Of a stretch of 64,000 nucleotides of DNA, positions 8,461 through 16,698 are shown piece after piece. The DNA lies in assembly GCA_021325375.1 (NCBI GenBank), contig JAJPHG010000014.1:108167-172166 (forward strand), given 5' to 3'. Position numbers and translations under genes: made by a program. This DNA comes from Alphaproteobacteria bacterium. Lineage in GTDB: Bacteria; Pseudomonadota; Alphaproteobacteria; Micropepsales; Micropepsaceae. How positions within the stretch are numbered: the stretch's first letter is position 1; each line of letters starts with the position of its first letter. The notes under the pieces are model-generated. The model did no database searches. It saw only the letters and a list, made by a program, of their open reading frames with translations, and was not told the origin of the DNA.

Positions 8461-9306
8461 TTACCATAGAAGGGAGCGCATCGCCGCGCGGGCCGTGACA
8501 CCGGCTTTAGCAAAAAGCGCGGCCATATAGCCCTGCGTCATTTCGGCGACCTCCTCGCCATGGATGCCGTCGGCGATGAAGAGCGCGTCGAGCCCCACGG
8601 CGTTGGCGCCCTTGATGTCGGTATGCAGCCCGTCGCCGATGGCGAGCATGCGCCGGGCGCGGGGCGCCGCCGCGCGCACGAAATCGTAGATCGCGGGCAT
8701 CGGCTTTCCGTAATAGACCACCGCGCCGCCGAGCTTCTCATACGCGTCGGCCAGCGCACCCGCACAATGGATGAGCCTGCCGCCGCGCTGCACCACCCAG
8801 TCGGGATTGGCGCAGAGCATCAGCAGACCCCGCGCCTTCATCTGCGCCAGGCGGTCGCGATAATCCTCGGGCGTCTCGACATCGTCGTCGAACAGGCCGC
8901 TGTTGAGCACGATCTCGGCATCGGCGATGCCGGTGAGCTCTATGTCGAGGCCTTCGAAGATGCCCCGGTCGCGCTCGGGTCCCAGATGGAACATGCGCCT
9001 GGGCCTGCGGCGCTCGAGATCGGCGCGCGTCGCGATGCCGGAGGTCACGATCTCGTCGTAGCAATCGAGCGCCACGCCCAGTCGCGCGAACATCGCCTCA
9101 ACGTCGCGCTTGGGACGCGGCGCGTTGGAGAGCAGCACCACCCTGCCCTGGGTCTCGCGGAACCGCTTCAGTGCCGCGCAGGCGTCGGGCATCGCCACGC
9201 TTCCGTTGTGCAGCACGCCCCATACGTCGCAGACGAGCGCGTCGTAGTCGTGCGCGATCTCGGAAAGGCCGGTGAGGAGTTGGGGAAGAGGCATTTGATG
9301 CTTCAC
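8461..9306 (-). CDS. HAD-superfamily class IIA hydrolase (TIGR01459-like)
   Basis: A 281-aa HAD phosphatase of the NagD-like class IIA type. It has motif I CDVWGVLHNG, motif II LLSNAPR and motif IV IGDGLHTDIKGANAVG, all in the expected order, with a class IIA cap between them. GTG at 9306 is taken as the start because GGGGAGGG from the adjoining repeat lies just upstream; ATG at 9294 with AGGTGA is an alternative. Genes of this type commonly sit beside ribF in alphaproteobacteria. The substrate is unknown. Confidence 0.88.
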   Translation of the reverse strand: MKHQMPLPQLLTGLSEIAHDYDALVCDVWGVLHNGSVAMPDACAALKRFRETQGRVVLLSNAPRPKRDVEAMFARLGVALDCYDEIVTSGIATRADLERRRPRRMFHLGPERDRGIFEGLDIELTGIADAEIVLNSGLFDDDVETPEDYRDRLAQMKARGLLMLCANPDWVVQRGGRLIHCAGALADAYEKLGGAVVYYGKPMPAIYDFVRAAAPRARRMLAIGDGLHTDIKGANAVGLDALFIADGIHGEEVAEMTQGYMAALFAKAGVTARAAMRSLLW

Positions 9307-9308
9307 CT

Positions 9309-9436
9309 ACCCTCCCCTTGAGGGAGGGTCGACAATTTGCGGAGCGAAGCGAAGCAAATTTCGGGGAGGGGTACCTGCACCGCACCCCTCCCCGAAAAAC
9401 GCTTCGCGTTTTTCGACCCTCCCTCAAGGGGAGGGT
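9309..9436. repeat. Palindromic repeat, ACCCTCCCCTTGAGGGAGGGT type
   Basis: A 128-nt element between the HAD hydrolase and EAL genes has perfect 24-nt terminal inverted repeats (left ACCCTCCCCTTGAGGG..., right ...CCCTCAAGGGGAGGGT). An inner inverted pair, CGGGGAGGGGT / ACCCCTCCCCG, is nested within. A closely related copy is at 28413-28543. The minus-strand end places GGGGAGGG next to the HAD start codon. Confidence 0.85.
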
Positions 9437-9440
9437 TGAA

Positions 9441-10673
9441 TCAAGCCGATTTCCGGAACGGCACCACCGGCGACACGGGCTCGGCCTTCTCCAGCGCCTT
9501 GATCGTGTCGTCGCGCACGGCGCGGGGTTCGCCGAAGAGGTAGCCCTGGGCGTAATCCACCGCGTAATCGAGAAGCTGGACGACCGTCTTCTCGTCCTCG
9601 ACGCGCTCGACGATCAGGTTGAGGCCGTGACGCTCGAGAAGCTGCTTGAAGTCCTCAGGCCCCACCGCCGCGCGCGCGTTGCCCATGCCGGCGAGAAGCG
9701 TATCGGCGCGGAGCTTCAGGTGCTTGAAGCCGATCTTCTTCAGCCGCACGAAATCCAGCGCCAAGCTGTCCACGTGGTCCATCGACAGCGCGAAGCCCAG
9801 GCTCGAAAGGAAAGCGAGATTCTCCTCGCCCTTCGCGCCGGCCTTGGCGAGCGCGTCCTGGCCGAACTCGAACACGATCTGGCCCGCGAGGTCGCGGTTG
9901 TGTTTCATGTAGTCAAGGAATTGCGGGAAGAACTCCGCATCCGTCAGCGTATCGCCGGAGATGTTGCAGAACACGCCGATGTCGCGATGCTTCTGCGTCA
10001 GGCGGCGCACGATCTGCACGCAGCGGAAGAGCAGCAGATTGTCGACGACGCTCATCAGCCCCGCGGGGGCCGCGATCCTGATGTACTCCGCCGGCATGAT
10101 GACGCGGCCGTTCTCGGCGCGCAGGCGCGACAGCGCCTCGTAATAGCGCAGCTTCCTCTGCGGCAGGCTGACGATGGGCTGGAGATAGAGGTCGACGCGG
10201 TTCTCCTCCAGGCTAGAACGGATGGTCTCGAGCAATTCGGGCTCACCGAGCGAGGCGATATAGGCCCCGGCGCCGTCCTGCGGCACGGGGGCGGGCATGT
10301 CGCTCTTGGATTTCTCCGAGATGCGCCCGGCGAATTCGCGCATCAGACTTTCCAGCACCTGAAGCTCGGCCACGATCTTGCGGCCCTGCGCGTCGGCGCG
10401 CGCCTCGATGGCCTTGGTGACCTCTTCCATCTTCTCGTGAGTCTCGTGCAGCGCGACCTCGATGGCCGCGTTGGCGCGATGGAGGTTGCCGATCTCGCGC
10501 GCGTGCACGCGGCGATGCTTGCGCGCGGCGACGGACGATTGGATCTGAAGTGCCGAGAGGAACAGCAATCCGCCCGCCGCGGCGCCTATGCCGAGGCCTT
10601 CGAACAATCCGATCGCGCCGCCGATCGCGGCCGCGCCGAAGAGATAGATCGCAACGATGAGCACTCTGGCCAT
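9441..10673 (-). CDS. Membrane-anchored degenerate EAL-domain protein (TipF-like)
   Basis: A 410-aa protein with two N-terminal membrane helices (about residues 4-20 and 27-43), a predicted coiled coil (about 55-120) and a C-terminal EAL domain (about 145-395). The EAL signature is kept (YYEALSRLR), and there is a FCNISG strand. The DDFGTG loop, however, is replaced by MDHVDS, and later metal ligands look altered. This argues against phosphodiesterase activity. The architecture matches Caulobacter TipF, a c-di-GMP-binding flagellar placement factor, so a TipF-like role is inferred. No flagellar genes are in the window. Confidence 0.75.
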   Translation of the reverse strand: MARVLIVAIYLFGAAAIGGAIGLFEGLGIGAAAGGLLFLSALQIQSSVAARKHRRVHAREIGNLHRANAAIEVALHETHEKMEEVTKAIEARADAQGRKIVAELQVLESLMREFAGRISEKSKSDMPAPVPQDGAGAYIASLGEPELLETIRSSLEENRVDLYLQPIVSLPQRKLRYYEALSRLRAENGRVIMPAEYIRIAAPAGLMSVVDNLLLFRCVQIVRRLTQKHRDIGVFCNISGDTLTDAEFFPQFLDYMKHNRDLAGQIVFEFGQDALAKAGAKGEENLAFLSSLGFALSMDHVDSLALDFVRLKKIGFKHLKLRADTLLAGMGNARAAVGPEDFKQLLERHGLNLIVERVEDEKTVVQLLDYAVDYAQGYLFGEPRAVRDDTIKALEKAEPVSPVVPFRKSA

Positions 10674-10730
10674 GGCCCTGCCCGCTTGGGTTCAACGGGC
10701 AATAATTGCCGGTTGTGCGTTTCCAATTGC

Positions 10731-10745
10731 TTAACCACGGGATAA
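10731..10745. promoter_or_regulatory. CtrA-like half-perfect site (tentative)
   Basis: The sequence TTAA-N7-ATAA lies between the divergent TipF-like and glutathione peroxidase genes. It differs by one base from the alphaproteobacterial CtrA consensus TTAA-N7-TTAA, and the first half reads TTAACC. This is a weak match and could be chance. Confidence 0.2.
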
Positions 10746-10831
10746 GGGCAATTCCGCGGACGGAAAGACTTAAGAATGTCTTTACGATGCCGGCGGGGGG
10801 CCTATCATCGGCGCACAAACAGGAGAGCCCC

Positions 10832-11311
10832 ATGACCACCGCGCACGATTTCTCGTTCCGCTCCATCGACGGCGGCGCGTTGCCGATGACGCAGTTCAAG
10901 GGCAAGGCCGTGCTTGTCGTCAACGTCGCGAGCCAGTGCGGCCTCACCCCGCAATATGAGGGGCTGGAGAAGCTCTGGCGCGAGAAGCGCGACAAGGGAC
11001 TGGTGGTGCTGGGGGTCCCCGCGAACGATTTCGGCGCGCAGGAGCCGGGCACGGAAAACGAGATCAAGACCTTCTGCGAGACGCGCTTCGCCGTCGACTT
11101 CCCGATGACGGCGAAGGAGCACGTCATCGGCGCGGGCGCCCATCCACTCTACAAATGGGTCACGCAGGAGCTCGGCGAAGGCGCAGCACCGAAATGGAAC
11201 TTCCACAAATACCTGTTCAACAGGGACGGCACCATCGCCGGTACCTTCGGCTCGCGCACGGAGCCGGGCGACGCCGAGATGGGCGCTGCGATCGATGAGG
11301 CGCTAGGGTGA
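10832..11311 (+). CDS. Glutathione peroxidase (Cys type)
   Basis: A 159-aa thiol peroxidase of the GPx family that reduces hydroperoxides. The catalytic tetrad context is visible: Cys in NVASQCGLT (about residue 37), Gln in NDFGAQEPG and Trp-Asn in KWNFHKYLF. The peroxidatic residue is cysteine, not selenocysteine. The start ATG at 10832 follows AGGAG by 6 nt. It stands alone, divergent from the EAL gene and convergent with the cold-shock gene. Thioredoxin is the usual reductant in such bacterial Cys-GPx proteins. Confidence 0.92.
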   Translation: MTTAHDFSFRSIDGGALPMTQFKGKAVLVVNVASQCGLTPQYEGLEKLWREKRDKGLVVLGVPANDFGAQEPGTENEIKTFCETRFAVDFPMTAKEHVIGAGAHPLYKWVTQELGEGAAPKWNFHKYLFNRDGTIAGTFGSRTEPGDAEMGAAIDEALG

Positions 11312-11317
11312 ACGAGA

Positions 11318-12070
11318 TCAGTGCCTTGTTCTATCCCGGATCAGGTCAAACGTCGCCTCCAGCTTTCGCCCCGGGAGGGGCAGCAGCTTCGCAGCTGCTT
11401 CGAAGCTGAAGGGCTCGTCGAAAGAATCGATCTCCGCGGACGGCGCGGGTTCAATGACTTCTACCCGCGTAGCGTCGTCGGTCGCGATAGGGGGGGGTGC
11501 AGTCTCGGGCGGAACTGCCGTATTCATCGAGCTACCGGGCTCGGTGAGAAGGATCTCGGCAGCGATCTTGCCTTTCGGACCATCGCCGGTGCGCACCCAC
11601 ACACGCTGACCCTGCACCAGATCGCGGATGCCATAACGCCGAAGTATCTCCATATGAACGAAGATGTCAGGCGTGTCCGGACCGCGCGACAAAAAGCCGT
11701 ATCCCTTGCCGCGATTGTACCATTTGACCGTCGCATCGAATGATGGGCCTTTCGGCTCGGCTAGATGGCGCGCGGCGCGTTGCCCAGCCGACGAAGGTGC
11801 TGCTGTGTTGTCGTCAAGCGAGATCAAGCGCCGTGCCTGAAGCCCTCTCGGCCCCTGCACAACTTCGCATACGACCTTCGCACCTTCGTAGGCGGCCATG
11901 AACCCCGACTGTCGTACGCAGGTCATAGGCAGCAGGATATCGCCCTCGACATCGCCTGAGGGCTTAATGAAGCCATATCCCTTGCTCGGATCGAACCACT
12001 TGATCCTGCCCATCACTTCATGAACTGTTCCAGAGAAGAACACCGGCACCGCTTTGGCCTTGTCGATCAT
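11318..12070 (-). CDS. Two-domain cold-shock protein
   Basis: A 250-aa protein with two cold-shock domains. The first (about residues 18-80) contains GRIKWFDPSKGYGFIKP and the second (about 112-175) contains ATVKWYNRGKGYGFLSR and DIFVH, giving the RNP1-like and RNP2-like nucleic-acid-binding strands. The first domain's RNP2-like strand is changed to GDILLPM. A Pro/Glu-rich tail of about 70 residues follows. Its start overlaps the stop of the upstream winged-helix gene by 4 nt (ATGA). Double-CSD proteins of this kind are common in alphaproteobacteria; an RNA-binding or stress role is inferred. Confidence 0.85.
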   Translation of the reverse strand: MIDKAKAVPVFFSGTVHEVMGRIKWFDPSKGYGFIKPSGDVEGDILLPMTCVRQSGFMAAYEGAKVVCEVVQGPRGLQARRLISLDDNTAAPSSAGQRAARHLAEPKGPSFDATVKWYNRGKGYGFLSRGPDTPDIFVHMEILRRYGIRDLVQGQRVWVRTGDGPKGKIAAEILLTEPGSSMNTAVPPETAPPPIATDDATRVEVIEPAPSAEIDSFDEPFSFEAAAKLLPLPGRKLEATFDLIRDRTRH

Positions 12071-12693
12071 CGCCGGGCCTCCTCAGCAATACGCTGGGAG
12101 CGCTCTCTGCCGACTGGGGGCGGCGCGAAGAGATGAGAAAGAACCTCCATCCCCTCGACGCTCGCTCGCTCCATCACGGCAATTCCTTTCGCCGTTATGC
12201 GCAGATATTTCGGATGCGGCGCCTTCACCTTGTTTCTGTCGATCAGCCCCACATCGATCAGGTCATCCAGCCGATTGCAGATTGTGGATGTCGAGACCGC
12301 GCCCTGCATGATGGCGCAGATTGTCGTTTGATCAACCTTCGGAAAAACTTCTCTCACCTGATCGATACGCTCTGGCCCTATCAGATGGCTGAAATCGTCG
12401 AAGAAATGCTTCTGATTTTTGCTGAAAAACATCTCATGCGCATAGAGAAATGCCAGAATCAGCTTGGCTTCGTGCGACGCCACCTCTCGCGCGAAGCGAG
12501 AACGCCACACATCGTAGTTGCGTGAACCAGGTGACACCGCCTCCTGGCCGGATTTTATCTTGATGACCAAGTCGTGCGGAATGCTCTCCCGGATCGCTCT
12601 TTCGAACAGTCCCAAGACTGTGAATACTCTTGTAAAATAGGCGACGTTCAGGTGTGCAACTTGATCTGAATAGCAATCGCTGTCCGAGGTCAT
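12067..12693 (-). CDS. Winged-helix (MarR-like) transcriptional regulator
   Basis: A 208-aa protein with a predicted winged helix in the C-terminal half. Helix 3 is likely in AVSTSTICNRLDDLIDVGLIDR and the wing in PKYLRITAKGIAVMERA, the MarR-like pattern. The N-terminal 90 residues are helical and unrecognised. The start ATG at 12693 is set by a strong AGGAGG five nt upstream; a start 15 nt earlier would bury that site. It is translationally coupled to the two-domain cold-shock gene. Base composition is more AT-rich than in the neighbours. Confidence 0.7.
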   Translation of the reverse strand: MTSDSDCYSDQVAHLNVAYFTRVFTVLGLFERAIRESIPHDLVIKIKSGQEAVSPGSRNYDVWRSRFAREVASHEAKLILAFLYAHEMFFSKNQKHFFDDFSHLIGPERIDQVREVFPKVDQTTICAIMQGAVSTSTICNRLDDLIDVGLIDRNKVKAPHPKYLRITAKGIAVMERASVEGMEVLSHLFAPPPVGRERSQRIAEEARR

Positions 12694-12786
12694 ATAACCT
12701 CCTGTCACCCCCGCAGTTTAACCGGCAGCGCGCCTGACGCGTAGCGAAAAGAAGTGCTGTGTATTTCTTTTTTTTGGAAATGCGTC

Positions 12787-13125
12787 ATGTTCGTAAAAGA
12801 TCGCGCGGAATTTAGTCCTTCAACCAACCGGTACAGATGGCTTGATACTCGCCGGGTCAACTTCAGCACGAGGGCTGCAATGCTCATCATTTTGCGTTTG
12901 ACTATGGCGCTGGACCTCGCGCTGACAATTTCAAGGCATACATCCAGTGCGGCAGCCGCGTTCTTGCCTCTCGGGGGCGACGACCTGACACAGATAGGAA
13001 TTTTGCTCGGCGCCGCCTTGATACTGTGCGAGATATGCGACTCGGCGCGCATTTCGTTTCTCAAATTGAATTTCCCGGACGAACGCGCGGATCGCCTAAC
13101 GAGGTCGGACATCATCGAGCCCTAG
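12787..13125 (+). CDS. Hypothetical small membrane protein (uncertain)
   Basis: A possible 112-aa protein with one or two hydrophobic segments, the clearest being IGILLGAALILCEIC (about residues 78-92). A GGAA lies 7 nt before the ATG at 12787. No family is recognised. An antisense open frame covers the same stretch, and the approximately 430-nt gap between the winged-helix gene and gor is otherwise empty, so this may not be a real gene. The composition is AT-richer than the flanks. Confidence 0.3.
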   Translation: MFVKDRAEFSPSTNRYRWLDTRRVNFSTRAAMLIILRLTMALDLALTISRHTSSAAAAFLPLGGDDLTQIGILLGAALILCEICDSARISFLKLNFPDERADRLTRSDIIEP

Positions 13126-13135
13126 CGACACGACC

Positions 13136-14521
13136 TCACACCTCCTTGCTATAGCTCTTCGTCCGCATCGTCACCAGTTCCTCGGCCGCGGTCGGGTGCA
13201 GCGCGACGGTGGCGTCGAAGTCCTGCTTGGTCGCGCCCATCTTGAGCGCCACGGCCGCGATCTGGACGATCTCGGCGGCGCCCCAGCCGAAGATGTGGCA
13301 GCCCAGCACCTTCTGCGTCTTGGCGTCGACGATCAGCTTGAACAGCGAGCGCTCCTCGCTGCCGGTCATGGTGTGCTTCAAGGGCCTGAACGTCGATTTG
13401 TAGACGTCGATGGCGTGGCCCGTGCCCAGCGCCTTCATCTCGCTCATGCCGACGGTGGCGAGCTCGGGTGTGGTGAAGACGGCGCTCGGCACCAGCTCGT
13501 GGTCGGGCGAGGTGGGCTTGTTCTCGAACACGGTCTTGACGAAGCACATCGCCTCGTGGATCGCCACCGGGGTGAGCTGGATGCGGTCGGTCACGTCGCC
13601 GATGGCGTAGATGTTCTCGGCCGAGGTGCGCGAATATTCGTCGACGACGATCTCGCCGCGCTTGCCGAGCTGCACGCCCGCCTTCCCGACATGCAGCGCC
13701 ATCGTGTTGGGCATGCGGCCGATGGCGAGCATGACCTGGTCGCACTCGATCACCGCGCCCTTGTTGGTCTCGGCATGCAGGCAGTCGCCGCGCTTCTCGA
13801 TGCCGGTGAACTCGCAGCCGAGCAGCACGTCGAGCCCCCGCCGCTGCATCGAGGTCATCAGCGCGTCGCGAAGGTCCTCGTCGAAGCCGCGCAAGGGCTT
13901 GTCGCCGCGATAGACGAGCGAGACTTTGCTGCCCAGCCCGTGGAAGATGTGCGCGAACTCCAGCGCGACATAGCCGCCGCCCGCGATCAGCACGCGCCCC
14001 GGCAGCTTGTCGAGATGGAACGCCTCGTTCGAGGTGATGCAGAGATCGGCGCCGGGCACGATATGGGTCGTGCCCATCTCGCGCGTCGGGCTGTTGCCGG
14101 TCGCGATCAATATCTTGTCGGCGGTGATGCGGCGGCCTTCGTTGAGGAGGAGCACGGTATGCGGGTCCTCGAACACCGCGCGGTCGCCGTAGATCGTCAC
14201 GCCCGCGGCCTCGACGTTCTTGCGGTAGATGCCTTCGAGCCGGGCGATCTCCTTGTCCTTGTTGGCGATCAGCGCGGGCCAGTCGAACTTGATGTCGCCC
14301 ACGCTCCAGCCGAAGCCCTGGGCGTCGTGGAAATCATCGGCGAAGTGGCTCGCATAGACGAAGAGCTTCTTGGGGATGCAGCCGCGGATGACGCAGGTCC
14401 CGCCCATGCGGTATTCCTCGGCCAGCGCCACGCGCGCGCCCGCCGCGGCCGCCATCCGGCTCGCCCTGACCCCGCCGGACCCGCCGCCGATGACGAAAAG
14501 ATCGTAATCATATTTGGTCAT
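13136..14521 (-). CDS. gor: Glutathione-disulfide reductase
   Basis: A 461-aa FAD-dependent pyridine-nucleotide disulfide reductase that regenerates GSH from GSSG using NADPH. It has the FAD motif GGGSGG (about residues 12-17), the redox disulfide in GGTCVIRGCIPKKL (Cys43/Cys48), an NAD(P)-binding GGGYVALEFA segment and the active-site HPTAAEE near the C-terminus. The CxxxxC spacing and IRGCIPKK sequence favour glutathione reductase over lipoamide dehydrogenase. It is divergent from the DUF900 hydrolase gene with a 55-nt gap. Confidence 0.95.
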   Translation of the reverse strand: MTKYDYDLFVIGGGSGGVRASRMAAAAGARVALAEEYRMGGTCVIRGCIPKKLFVYASHFADDFHDAQGFGWSVGDIKFDWPALIANKDKEIARLEGIYRKNVEAAGVTIYGDRAVFEDPHTVLLLNEGRRITADKILIATGNSPTREMGTTHIVPGADLCITSNEAFHLDKLPGRVLIAGGGYVALEFAHIFHGLGSKVSLVYRGDKPLRGFDEDLRDALMTSMQRRGLDVLLGCEFTGIEKRGDCLHAETNKGAVIECDQVMLAIGRMPNTMALHVGKAGVQLGKRGEIVVDEYSRTSAENIYAIGDVTDRIQLTPVAIHEAMCFVKTVFENKPTSPDHELVPSAVFTTPELATVGMSEMKALGTGHAIDVYKSTFRPLKHTMTGSEERSLFKLIVDAKTQKVLGCHIFGWGAAEIVQIAAVALKMGATKQDFDATVALHPTAAEELVTMRTKSYSKEV

Positions 14522-14576
14522 TGTGGCCGCCTTGCTCTTGCGCGCCCTCGATTAGCCGAGGTTGGATGAGGCCACA

Positions 14577-15779
14577 ATGACGGGGAAACGCCTCTTCGCG
14601 ATTTTGACGGCGCTGGCGCTCAGCGGCTGCGTCGGCGACAAGGCCGAATACGTGCATTCGGTGTGGGCCCCGCCCGGCGCGAGCGACCAGGAGCGCAGCG
14701 TCTATTTCGCCACCGACCGCGCGGCCGACAAGGACTGGCAGGGCGGCTTCGGCAAGCATTGGGCGGACGAGCTTTCCTGCGGCAGCGTCGTGGCCGTCGT
14801 CCCGCCCGACGGCGAGGCGGGCGAACCCACCGGCCATCTCAAGCCCGGCTCGGCCGCGGCGATGTCCTGCGGCGGCGACGCGGCGGATTTCGCACGAGCC
14901 GTCGCGGCCGATGCGCGCGCGCGGGGTTGCAACGAGGTGCTGATCTACATCCACGGCTTCAACACGCTGTTCGAGGGCGCCGTGCTGCGTGCGGGCCAGC
15001 TCGCGCTCGACACGCGCTCGGGCTGCGTCGCGGCGCTGTTCAGCTGGAGCAGCGAAGGCGAGATCGGCCGTTACGTCGCCGACATCGAGCACAGCTCCTA
15101 TGCGGTGCCGGAGCTGGAGGCGTTCCTGCGTGCGCTCGCGGCGCAGGGGATGCGCGTCGACATCGTAGCCCACAGCATCGGCACGCGCATCGCGCTCGCT
15201 TCGCTGTCGTCGATGGCGCGTCATCCCGATCCGCCGCCGGCGGGCTTCGTGGGCGAGATGATCCTGGCCGCCGCGGATGTCGGCGCCGATCCGGTGAACA
15301 ACGACTTCGCGCATCTGCTCGCCGACGCGCGGCCGTTCGTGCGGCGCACGACCATCTACGCCTCGGGCGGCGACGCGGTGCTCGCGGTGTCGGCGGTCGC
15401 GCATGGCGACGTGCCGCGCGCGGGGCGCAGACCCCTGGGCGATCGCAAGCTCGCGACCGCGGGCATTGTCGACGTCATCGACGCAAGCGACGCGCCGGCG
15501 GAGCTTCTCGGCCATTCCTATTTCGGCATGTCGCGCGAGGCGGTGAGCGACATCGCCGCTACCCTGCGCGGCGCGACGGTGGAGAGCCGCATAAGCCCGC
15601 CTGCGACGCTCGTCTGCAAGCCGCCGAAGGACGCCGCTTCGTGCGATCCCGTGCTGCCGCACTATGTGCTGGACGTGGCGCCGGACCGCAGGCCGGATTT
15701 CTGGGTCAGGCTGGTCAGGAGCCTGGCGCCCCTGGTGCCGCGCATCGAGCTCGCGCCGCTCACGTCGGGCGGCGAATGA
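14577..15779 (+). CDS. DUF900-type alpha/beta-hydrolase lipoprotein
   Basis: A 400-aa putative lipoprotein hydrolase. The lipobox is LALSGC within the first 20 residues. The body matches DUF900 alpha/beta hydrolases: RSVYFATDR, the oxyanion strand LIYIHGFNTLFE, and the nucleophile elbow VAHSIGTRIAL. The start ATG at 14577 is chosen because GATGAGG precedes it and the signal sequence begins there; a TTG 15 nt upstream is in frame. Its 3' end overlaps rpiA tail-to-tail by 20 nt. The substrate is unknown. Confidence 0.82.
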   Translation: MTGKRLFAILTALALSGCVGDKAEYVHSVWAPPGASDQERSVYFATDRAADKDWQGGFGKHWADELSCGSVVAVVPPDGEAGEPTGHLKPGSAAAMSCGGDAADFARAVAADARARGCNEVLIYIHGFNTLFEGAVLRAGQLALDTRSGCVAALFSWSSEGEIGRYVADIEHSSYAVPELEAFLRALAAQGMRVDIVAHSIGTRIALASLSSMARHPDPPPAGFVGEMILAAADVGADPVNNDFAHLLADARPFVRRTTIYASGGDAVLAVSAVAHGDVPRAGRRPLGDRKLATAGIVDVIDASDAPAELLGHSYFGMSREAVSDIAATLRGATVESRISPPATLVCKPPKDAASCDPVLPHYVLDVAPDRRPDFWVRLVRSLAPLVPRIELAPLTSGGE

Positions 15780-16470
15780 CTTCCACCTCGCCCGGATGGG
15801 CGATCAGCAAGGTCGTCGCGATGCCGATGAACAGCCCGTGCTCGACGACGCCGGGGATCGCCGACAGCGCCGCGGCCAGCGCCGCCGCATCCTTGATCGC
15901 GCCGAAGGCGCAATCGTAGACGAGATTGCCGCTGTCGGTCTTGACCGGCGCGTCGCCGGCCATGCGCAGTTGGATGCTCATGTCCTCATAGCCGAGCGCG
16001 CGCGCCGCGTCCTTGATGCGCAGCGCCGTCGAGCCGCGCCCGAAGGCGACGACCTCGACCGGCAGCGGGAACTTGCCGAGCCTTGCCACCAGCTTTGTCT
16101 CGTCGGCGATCACCATCATCGCCCTGGACGACGCCGCCACGATCTTCTCGCGCAGCAGCGCGGCGCCGGCGCCCTTGATGAGATTGAGCGCGCGATCCGC
16201 CTCGTCCGCGCCGTCGATGGTGAGGTCGAGCGGGCACAGCGCGTCGAGCTCGCCCAGCGGTATGCCCAGAGCGCGCGCCTTCTGCGCCGTGCGCTCCGAC
16301 GTCGCCGCGCAATCCACGTCAAGCCCGCCGCGCACGCGCGGCCCGAGCAGCTCGAGGAACGCCTCCGCCGTCGAGCCCGTGCCGAGCCCGAGCTTCATGC
16401 CGGACGTCACGAACTCCAGCGCCTTGGCCGCGGCCTCGCGCTTGAGCGAATCTTGGGTGGGCGTGGTCAT
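15760..16470 (-). CDS. rpiA: Ribose-5-phosphate isomerase A
   Basis: A 236-aa cytosolic isomerase of the pentose phosphate pathway that interconverts ribose-5-P and ribulose-5-P. The conserved phosphate-binding loop GLGTGSTAEAFLELL, the DGADEAD acidic motif with the catalytic Asp, and KGAGAALLREKIVA are all present. The length is normal. It converges on the DUF900 hydrolase gene, with 20 nt of overlap at the 3' ends. Confidence 0.96.
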   Translation of the reverse strand: MTTPTQDSLKREAAAKALEFVTSGMKLGLGTGSTAEAFLELLGPRVRGGLDVDCAATSERTAQKARALGIPLGELDALCPLDLTIDGADEADRALNLIKGAGAALLREKIVAASSRAMMVIADETKLVARLGKFPLPVEVVAFGRGSTALRIKDAARALGYEDMSIQLRMAGDAPVKTDSGNLVYDCAFGAIKDAAALAAALSAIPGVVEHGLFIGIATTLLIAHPGEVEVIRRPT

Positions 16471-16502
16471 GGAGGAAGAGGTAGAGGAATTTGGGTGAGA
16501 TT

Positions 16503-16639
16503 GTCATCCCCGGCGAGCATCGCCATCAGGCGATGCGAGGTTAAGGGGACCCAGGTGGAGAGACCGGGCTTGCTCCAGCCGCCTGGGTCCCCTTGACCTC
16601 GGACCGCTCGCGTTGCGAGCGATCCTAGCCGGGGATGAC
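16503..16639. repeat. Palindromic repeat, GTCATCCCCGGC...GCCGGGGATGAC type
   Basis: A 137-nt element with terminal inverted repeats GTCATCCCCGGC and GCCGGGGATGAC and a nested pair around GGGGACCCAGG / CCTGGGTCCCC. The same modules recur at 39700-39877, 43661-43721 (half element) and, in variant form, 33898-33998. It occupies part of the 667-nt gap between rpiA and the acyl-CoA dehydrogenase gene. Confidence 0.85.
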
Positions 16640-16698
16640 AGGAAAATTTTTGCTCCCCAAAACTTACGTCTCTTGAAGCCCCTGCGTGGCAACACCAA

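Noticed and set aside
12705..13115. 136-aa open frame antisense to the hypothetical gene at 12787
   Set aside because: It has no good ribosome-binding site and overlaps the regulator's Shine-Dalgarno region; its sequence has no recognisable pattern.
16503..16639. Possible CRISPR or tandem repeat array
   Set aside because: The repeats here and elsewhere are nested palindromes, not regularly spaced direct repeats; no cas genes are present.
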